From Jeotgalibaca ciconiae (GTDB lineage: Bacteria > Bacillota > Bacilli > Lactobacillales > Aerococcaceae), in the NCBI RefSeq assembly GCF_003955755.1, contig NZ_CP034465.1, positions 2,886,594 to 2,950,593 on the forward strand: DNA of 64,000 bases, written 5' to 3'. Position 1 is the stretch's first letter; each line of letters starts with the position of its first letter. A model generated the notes under the pieces. That model searched no databases. It saw nothing but the letters and a program-made list of their open reading frames with translations, and had not been told where the DNA came from. Below, piece by piece: positions 56,288 to 64,000 of this stretch. The position numbers and the translations under genes are program-made.

Positions 56288-57268
56288 TTACTCCATACGT
56301 CCTTCATATTTCTTCTCAAACAAAGGGCTGACAGATTTATTTTCATAAACTCGTTTAATTGCATCAGCTAATAGTTCTGAGACAGTCACTTGGACCACCT
56401 TATCAAATTGTTTTTCTTCTGGTAAGTAAATCGAATCGGTCACAATAATCTTCTTGATTGGTGATTCTTCTAGACATTTAATCGATGGACCAGAAAAAAC
56501 GGCGTGTGTCGCGGCTGCATACACATCTGTGGCACCATTTTCTACTAGTTCTTGCGCAGCGGATGTAATAGTTTCGGCTGTATCAATTAAATCGTCAATC
56601 AAAATACAGGTTTTTCCGGCCACATCTCCTATGATGTTCACTATATTAGAATCGTCAGCTTCTATCCATCTTTTATCTATAATTGCTATGGGAGTTATTA
56701 AATATTCAGCCATTTTTCGTGCACGACTTACCGCACTGTGATTAGTAGCCACGACTACTATCTCTTCTCCAACGATTTTTCGTTCAATGAAATAATCCGC
56801 AAGCAAAGAACCGCCCAATAAGTGGTCAACAGGAATATCAAAGAACCCTTGAATTTGGACCGCATGCAAATCTAATGCGATTACCCGAGCTGCTCCTGCT
56901 GTCTCCAACAAGTTTGCGACAAGCTTGGCAGTAATCGGTTCTCGGGGAAGAGCTTTCCGATCTTGGCGAGCATATCCATAATAAGGTATCACGACATTTA
57001 CAGTTTGCGCACTCGCCCGTTTCAACGCATCAATCATGATGAGCGTCTCCATTACATGTACATCTACTGGAGTTGAAGTAGATTGAATCAGATAGACATG
57101 TGCTCCTCGAATACTTTCATCGATATCGATACGAGTTTCTCCATCACTAAACCGTGATACGGTCGCTTTTCCCAGTTCCATTCCTAAAGAACCAGCGATT
57201 TTTTCCGCCAAAAGACGATTCGAATTAAGTGCAAATATTCTAAAATTTGGTTTTGCTTTTTTATCCAA
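56288..57268 (-). CDS. prs: Ribose-phosphate pyrophosphokinase
   Basis: The 326-residue enzyme makes PRPP from ribose 5-phosphate and ATP for nucleotide synthesis. Motifs: [36 protein letters not shown] (ATP loop), and the PRPP-binding [12 protein letters not shown]. Length and motifs are complete. AAAGGAGGAT precedes the ATG. The motif NTAG of many Prs proteins reads DTAE here, typical for the second Prs of Bacillota, so another prs copy may exist elsewhere. Confidence 0.9.
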   Translation of the reverse strand: MDKKAKPNFRIFALNSNRLLAEKIAGSLGMELGKATVSRFSDGETRIDIDESIRGAHVYLIQSTSTPVDVHVMETLIMIDALKRASAQTVNVVIPYYGYARQDRKALPREPITAKLVANLLETAGAARVIALDLHAVQIQGFFDIPVDHLLGGSLLADYFIERKIVGEEIVVVATNHSAVSRARKMAEYLITPIAIIDKRWIEADDSNIVNIIGDVAGKTCILIDDLIDTAETITSAAQELVENGATDVYAAATHAVFSGPSIKCLEESPIKKIIVTDSIYLPEEKQFDKVVQVTVSELLADAIKRVYENKSVSPLFEKKYEGRME

Positions 57269-57417
57269 TATGATATCCTCCTTTTAAATGTTTTTTAACC
57301 ATACTTCTTATCCGTATTATGTATAAATAGTTTAACACATTCAAAGGAATACTCATCACTTTTGTTCTATGATCGCGAAATAAAAAGAACCATTTTCTCT
57401 ATAATTGGAGAATAAAC

Positions 57418-57687
57418 CCGAAAGATACCCAACACCGCTTGCATCATGAATATATTAAGACAACTATGGATATTTACTCCCATTTATCAGATAAGAGAGA
57501 AAATTCGGCCATAGATGCCTTAAACTCATTCTCATCTACTGTGCCAAGATTGGTAGTTAGAAAAGCGGACAAGTCCGCCTTGGCCTATGAAAAAATAGGA
57601 AATTTGACCCTGAATGAGCAGCGAAGCGCGCAATGGGGCAAATTTATCTTTTTTTCACTAGGTCTGGACTTGGGAGCTAGACATTGA
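57418..57687 (+). pseudogene. C-terminal remnant of a tyrosine integrase
   Basis: The frame reads HHEYIKTTMDIYSHLSDKR, which matches the end of phage/ICE integrases including the Tyr in MDIYSHL. Everything upstream of about 57418 is missing and there is no ribosome site. It is probably the scar of a lost mobile element. The last 40 codons are not integrase-like. The 506-base gap 57269-57774 holds this scar, the prs upstream region and a terminator. Confidence 0.6.
57600..57650. other. Long imperfect hairpin next to the integrase scar
   Basis: AAATTTGACCC (near 57600) can pair with GGGGCAAATTT (near 57640) around a loop containing GCGAAGCGC. It could be a recombination-site relic or an RNA structure. 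No T-run follows directly on the plus strand. Confidence 0.3.
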
Positions 57688-57723
57688 TGGCTGAACTTAT
57701 AATCCCCTAATCGATAAAAAACG

Positions 57724-57769
57724 AAAAGAAGCCAGGAACATTGTTATATCAACGTTCCTAGCTTCTTTA
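57724..57769 (-). terminator. Intrinsic terminator of the suf operon
   Basis: AAAGAAGCTAGGAAC pairs with GTTCCTGGCTTCTTT (one G-U) and TTCGTTTTTT follows on the minus strand, six bases past the sufB stop. Confidence 0.85.
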
Positions 57770-57774
57770 GGGCT

Positions 57775-59168
57775 TTACCCCACACTGCCTTCCATCTCAT
57801 AAGCAATCAGCCTATTCAGCTCCACCGCATACTCCATTGGAAGTTCTTTGGTAAATGGTTCTACAAATCCCATGACAATCATTTCGGTCGCTTCTAATTC
57901 AGTTAGTCCGCGACTCATTAGATAATACAATTGTTCTTCTGAGATTTTTGATACTTTTGCTTCGTGTTCGAGTGCTACATTTCCGTTATGGATTTCGTTG
58001 TATGGAATCGTGTCGGAAGTGGATAAATCATCCATGATAATCGTATCACATTCAATATGTGAGATGGATCCTTCTGATTTCTTCCCGAAACGTACTTGTC
58101 CACGGTAATTTACTGCGCCGCCATCTTTTGCGATTGATTTTGATACAATCGAGCTGGATGTGTTTGGCGCGTTGTGTAGCATTTTCGCTCCTGTGTCTTG
58201 TACTTGGCCCGCACCAGCGAACGCTACAGAAAGCATGGTACCTCTCGCGCCGCGTCCGTTTAAGTATACGCTTGGATATTTCATGGTTGTGTGAGCACCT
58301 AAGTTCCCATCAATCCATTCCATTGTCGCATTTTCGTAGGCGTGTGCGCGTTTTGTTACTAGGTTGTAAACGTTATTCGACCAATTTTGAATGGTTGTGT
58401 AACGGCAGTAAGCGTCTTTTTTGACAACAATCTCTACAATTGCTGCATGAAGACTGCTTTCCGAATAGGTTGGTGCTGTACATCCTTCTACATAGTGAAT
58501 GCTTGCGCCTTCGTCTACAACAATCAATGTCCGTTCAAATTGACCGGAACCTTCGTTGTTCATACGGAAATAAGTTTGAAGTGGTACTTCACATTTTACG
58601 CCTTTTGGTACATAGATGAAGGTTCCACCTGACCAAACAGCTGAGTTTAATGCTGCTTCAAAATTGTCTGTTGGTGGTACAACTGTTCCAAAATGTTCTT
58701 TAAAGATTCTGGATATTCTTTCAAAGCCGTATCCGTATCCGTAAAGACAATTCCTAACTTCTCGAACTCTTCTTTCATGCTATGGTATACAGCTTCTGAT
58801 TCATATTGAACCGTTGTTCCAGCTAAGTAAGCACGTTCTGCTTCTGGAATCCCAATACGTTCAAAGGTGTCTTTTATTTCTTGAGGAACGTCATCCCAAG
58901 TACGAGCAACACGATCCGTTGCTGTTTGGTAATAAGTGATGTCATCGAAATCAAGGGCAGATAAATCCGGTCCCCAATCTGGAAGTCCTTTTTTCCGATA
59001 AACTTCCAGTGCTTTCAAACGATAATCCAGCACCCATTGGGGTTCATCTTTCTTTTTCGAAATTTCGCGAACGATTTCCTCTGAAAGTCCTTTTCCAGTT
59101 GAATAAATAATTTCTGCATCGTCAGAGAATCCAAATTTGTAATCCTCTACTACAGGTACTTCACTCAT
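57775..59168 (-). CDS. sufB: Fe-S cluster assembly scaffold SufB (one apparent frameshift)
   Basis: SufB forms the scaffold with SufC and SufD on which Fe-S clusters are built. As given, the frame breaks near 58706 (after ALKEYPE); adding one base restores a continuous protein of about 464 residues through [17 protein letters not shown] and [11 protein letters not shown] to the normal C-terminus [14 protein letters not shown]. Start ATG 59168 ([13 protein letters not shown]). The missing base is in a short TT run. I read the break as a sequence error, as the rest is well conserved and the system is usually essential. Confidence 0.85.
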
Positions 59169-59188
59169 GTCTATTCCTCCTTCTTTCT

Positions 59189-60841
<1,653 letters not shown>

Positions 60842-60846
60842 TGCAA

Positions 60847-62131
60847 TCAGTCCTTATTTGTTCTTGTCAATTTCTTGTCAATCACTTCAATTAATTCATC
60901 TCGGATAGCTTTCAATGGAATGGCCGCAATTACGGTTCCTAAGAATCCACGAATAACCAAACGTTCTGCTTCTTCTGTTGGAATTCCGCGACTAAGTAGA
61001 TAGAACATTTCTTCTGGATCTACCCGTCCTACGCTGGCCGCATGTCCTGCGGTTACTTCATTTTCGTCAATCAAAAGAATCGGGTTCGCATCACCACGAG
61101 CTTGGTCGGATAACATCAACACACGACTTTCTTGCTGTGCGTCTGCTCCTTTTGCTCCTTTGATGATATGACCAATTCCGTTAAAAGTTAAGGTAGAACG
61201 ATCTAAAATAACGCCATGTTGCAAAATATGTCCGATGGAATGTTGTCCATAATTGGTTACACGCGTATCGATTCCTTGGATTTGTCTATTCGTTGACACC
61301 GCAACAGCTTTAATTTCACTGTGAGAGCCGTCTCCCATTAAATCTGAATCAAAGTCACAGATAACATTTCCGTTATTCATGACACCGATTGCCCATTCAA
61401 TGGATGAGTCTTTTCCAAGATGTCCGCGTCGATTAATATAAGCACTTGTTTTCTCACCTAAATGGTCAACAGCAGAGAACTTCACTTGTGCCCCTGTCTT
61501 TGTTACCACTTCAACCACAATATTTGCTGTATTGGCTTTGTTCCTTCTGTTTCAAATTTCTCAACGTAGGTAACGGAACTATTCACATCGGCTACAATTA
61601 AAACATGCTTCGCGAATGTTTCTTCTACATGACTGTTTTGAATAAATAGAGTTTCTAATGGCTCTTTTATATGAACATTTTAGGAACATATAAGAACACA
61701 CCACTGTTTAAGTAAGCGGCATGATAAGCTGTTAAGTTATTCTCGTCTGCTTTTACAGCAAGTTTCATAAAATATTTTCCAACTAATTCCGGATGGTCTT
61801 TCATTGCTGTAAACAAATCGGTAAAAATAACGCCTTGATCAACCAATTCTTGTGGTAATTGTTCTAGTAACGTTACTTTTCCATATTGAACAATTTTTCC
61901 GTTGTCGCCCGTTCCATATTGGTGTTGCTGACTATTTATCAACTCTTCCCCGTATTCGGTATCAATCTTCTCGTCCAGTAGCGGCCAACGATGAAAGTTC
62001 ACTTTTTCAATAGTTGGAAAAGGAAGTTCATCGATTTTCGCAGCCATTTGCATACGAAGTTCATTCATCCAAGTAGGCTCTTCTTGGAAAGCCGAGAAGG
62101 TTTGAATGTTTTTCAACTTTTCGTCTTTCAT
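60847..62131 (-). CDS. sufD: Fe-S cluster assembly protein SufD (two apparent frameshifts)
   Basis: SufD pairs with SufB on the scaffold. The frame runs from ATG 62131 (MKDEKLKNIQTF) to YLNSGVFLYVPK, breaks at 61678-61681 (one A short on the minus strand), then at 61537-61539 (one A short), and continues from VVEVVTKTGAQV to KLTRTNKD. Restored length is about 428 residues, normal for the family. GGAAGATGG lies before the ATG. Start and end of the gene are conserved. Confidence 0.84.
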
Positions 62132-62143
62132 TCCATCTTCCTC

Positions 62144-62918
62144 CTACTCTTCTTCTTCGATTATAATATCAAGACCCAATTCATCACGAATTCCGCGGTA
62201 GCCCTCTGCTTCCAATCGTTTCGCTAGATTTGCATCTCCAGATTTAACTACTCTTCCGTCCATCATAATATGAACAAAGGTTGGTTCGATGTAATTCAAT
62301 AGACGTTGATAGTGGTAATCATCAAGACACCGAAGCTGTCGCCAAGCATGGAATTGATTCCTTTTGAAACAACTTTAAGGCATCAATATCAAGTCCAGAG
62401 TCAATTTCATCTAATAGGGCAAATTTTGGTTCAATCATCATTAATTGAAGAATCTCGTTACGTTTCTTTTCTCCGCCTGAGAAACCTTCATTTAAATAAC
62501 GCTCAGCCATTTCTTCCGGCATATTCAATGTTTCCATATGCTTATCTAGTTTTTTTATAAAATCCATTACAGAGATTTTATTATCTTCTTCTCTAGTTGC
62601 ATTGATGGCAGCACGCATAAATTCAGCATTCGTAATCCCTGTGATTTCACTCGGATACTGCATAGCAAGGAACAGCCCCGCACGTGCGCGTTCATCTACT
62701 TCCATCTCCAAAACATCTTCTCCATCAAGTAGAATTTCTCCTTCTGTAATGGTATAGCTTGGATGCCCCATAATGGATTGAGCTAAAGTTGATTTACCTG
62801 TACCGTTAGGCCCCATGATAGCATGGATTTCTCCGGTGTTCATTACCAAATTAACACCTTTTAATATTTCTTTATCTTCAATTGAAACATGTAAATTTTT
62901 TATTTCTAAAGTAGACAT
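62144..62918 (-). CDS. sufC: Fe-S cluster assembly ATPase SufC (two apparent frameshifts)
   Basis: SufC is the ATPase of the SufBCD scaffold. Walker [24 protein letters not shown] and [15 protein letters not shown] are clear. After DIDALK the frame breaks at 62374-62376 (one A short on the minus strand) and again at 62314-62315 (one C short); adding these gives [23 protein letters not shown] and the usual tail ending DIIIEEEE, about 258 residues in all. Start ATG 62918 after GGAGAGGG. First gene of sufCDSUB. Confidence 0.85.
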
Positions 62919-62952
62919 GAACGCTTCCCTCTCCTTCTGATTCTTTGCAGCA

Positions 62953-63000
62953 ATTCTCATTTTTTATAATTGCATTATAATCATCTAAACTAATGAGAAT
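62953..63000 (-). promoter_or_regulatory. suf operon promoter region with paired 9-bp repeats
   Basis: TATAAT on the minus strand is preceded by TTCATT with an 18-base spacer. ATTCTCATT occurs at 62953-62961 and in inverse (AATGAGAAT) at 62992-63000, on either side of the -10. They may be operator halves for an iron or stress regulator, but no regulator is identified. Confidence 0.4.
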
Positions 63001-63153
63001 GAATCGCAATAACTTCTGCTGAAAGTCCTGTTTGATTAATGACTTTTTTGTGCATTTTATAATGATTCTAGTTTACATTTTTTATTCATTCCTTTTCAAA
63101 TATTTTTTTTGTGGCATAATAGGATAGATTAATCTTTAAAGGAGATGAACAAT

Positions 63154-63873
63154 ATGAAACCAGTTATTGGAATATCTGGTAACCAATTGCTAAAAGCAAT
63201 CAGTGCCTTTGAAGGTACTTCTGTTTCTTATACACCTCAAAATTTTGTGAATGGTGTTCAACAGGCAGGTGCAGCACCCTTAATTCTTCCAGTGGGTTCT
63301 GAAGAGGCAGCGAGAACTTATGTTGGCTTGATCGATGCTTTGATTTTAACAGGCGGACACGATGTCAATCCTATGCGATATAATGAATCACCTCATAAAC
63401 GATTACAAGCAATTTTCCCACAACGTGATACCTTTGATTTAGCGCTATTAGATGCTGCTATCAAAAAGGAATTCCAGTTCTAGGTGTTTGTCGCGGTATG
63501 CAAATCGTCAACGTTTATTATGGCGGCAGTCTTTATCAAGACATGATTCTCAACTTGGTGATCAAGTCTTACAACATATCCAAAAATCTTCTTTTGATAT
63601 CCCTATCCATAAAATTTCGGTTGAAAAAGAAAGCTACCTGCATCAAATTACGGGTAAAGAAATGATGGTTAATTCTTTCCACCATCAAGCAATCAAGGTT
63701 GTAGGAAAAGGATTGAATGTTGTAGCAAAAAGTCCAGATGGTATTATTGAAGCAGTTGAAGCAAAAGACGCAGACGTTTTAGCAATTCAATGGCACCCAG
63801 AAACAATGTTACAAATGATCAAGTCAGTAAAAATTTCTTCATTGACTTAGTAAAACGCGCGCAAAATAACTAA
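63154..63873 (+). CDS. Class I glutamine amidotransferase, gamma-glutamyl-GABA hydrolase type (three apparent frameshifts)
   Basis: Reconstructed length is about 240 residues. It opens KPVIGISGN, has LTGGHDVNP, the nucleophile Cys in LGVCRGMQ and the His-Glu pair in WHPE: the PuuD/peptidase C26 plan, an enzyme that splits gamma-glutamyl bonds. The frame breaks at 63468 (one G short), 63545 (one G short) and 63813 (one A short). Start ATG 63154 after AAAGGAG. It is rightward, divergent from suf. Confidence 0.82.
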
Positions 63874-63877
63874 GAGA

Positions 63878-63906
63878 GCCTCGGATCATCGGTCCGAGGT
63901 CTTCTT
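63878..63906 (+). terminator. Probable terminator after the amidotransferase gene
   Basis: GCCTCGGA pairs with TCCGAGGT around a seven-base loop and is followed by TCTTCTT, a modest U-run. Confidence 0.6.
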
Positions 63907-63913
63907 AGCTACT

Positions 63914-64000
63914 TTAAAATTGATTTCGGAAGTTCCATTCGCAGGTTACGTTAGGGTTCACTACTTGGCAAGCAACCAGTCTTCCAGCCAATGTTAATAA
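63914..64000 (-). CDS. C-terminal end of an unidentified protein, cut off by window edge
   Basis: A minus-strand frame of 28 codons (CQVVNPNVTCEWNFRNQF at the end) runs from the window edge to TAA at 63914-63916. It looks protein-like, but it is too short to identify, and sequence errors in this area may affect it. Confidence 0.3.
   Translation of the reverse strand, partial: LLTLAGRLVACQVVNPNVTCEWNFRNQF

Overview
The window is chromosomal DNA from a low-GC Bacillota, most likely a member of the Lactobacillales (a Carnobacteriaceae-like organism is my best guess). Supporting signs are the strong AAGGAGG-type ribosome sites, a Bacillus-type LexA box (CGAAC-N4-GTTC), a preQ1-II-like leader on queT, three sugar-uptake operons (two PTS, one ABC), an HrtBA-type haem exporter and a sufCDSUB operon. 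No tRNA, rRNA, CRISPR array or intact prophage was seen.

Layout. 0-4.4 kb: pgeF (cut by the window edge), a DUF2207 surface protein, a lipoprotein and a DIP1984-family protein. 4.4-12.6 kb: a carbohydrate-type ABC transporter operon that carries a metallo-beta-lactamase-fold hydrolase, preceded by a potD-like binding protein paired with a YtcJ-like amidohydrolase. 12.9-14.8 kb: a lipoprotein, a small membrane protein and a GNAT enzyme. 15-21.2 kb: a cellobiose-type PTS operon (IIB, LicR-like regulator, IIA, an unknown membrane protein, IIC, GH1 phospho-beta-glucosidase) behind a promoter with a perfect 28-bp palindrome. 21.4-25.5 kb: haem-exporter genes hrtB-hrtA-tetR-DUF2871 with two TGACA-N3-TGTCA operators, then ytoQ. 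25.6-32.4 kb: a glycosaminoglycan locus (mannose-family PTS, GH88, heparinase II/III, GntR regulator) with a shared 15-bp motif at two promoters. 32.6-38.9 kb: an SDR gene behind a TPP riboswitch, an acyltransferase, queT behind a preQ1-II-like riboswitch, an SDR coupled to a DUF2829 gene, a uracil-DNA glycosylase and cytidine deaminase.

38.9-49.4 kb is the most remarkable part: a type I restriction-modification locus (hsdM-hsdS, hsdR, DUF262/DUF1524) in which a tyrosine recombinase and a silent inverted second hsdS lie between hsdS and hsdR. Inverted repeats of about 15 bp (gene starts) and 141 bp (between the two target-recognition domains) give the layout of an hsdS inversion system that could make four specificities. 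50.2-52.4 kb: an SOS operon (MepB-family protein, Y-family polymerase, YolD-like protein) with the LexA box filling the promoter spacer. 52.5-57.3 kb: DUF2975/HTH pair, GNAT enzyme, MerR-controlled aldo/keto reductase and prs. 57.4-57.7 kb: a tail fragment of an integrase.

57.7-63.9 kb holds sufCDSUB and a class-I glutamine amidotransferase. As given, five of these six genes are broken by about 12 single-base losses, almost all in short homopolymers, while the 57 kb before shows none in the genes I could check. This looks like a patch of poor consensus sequence rather than real gene loss, so I annotate those genes at full reconstructed length.
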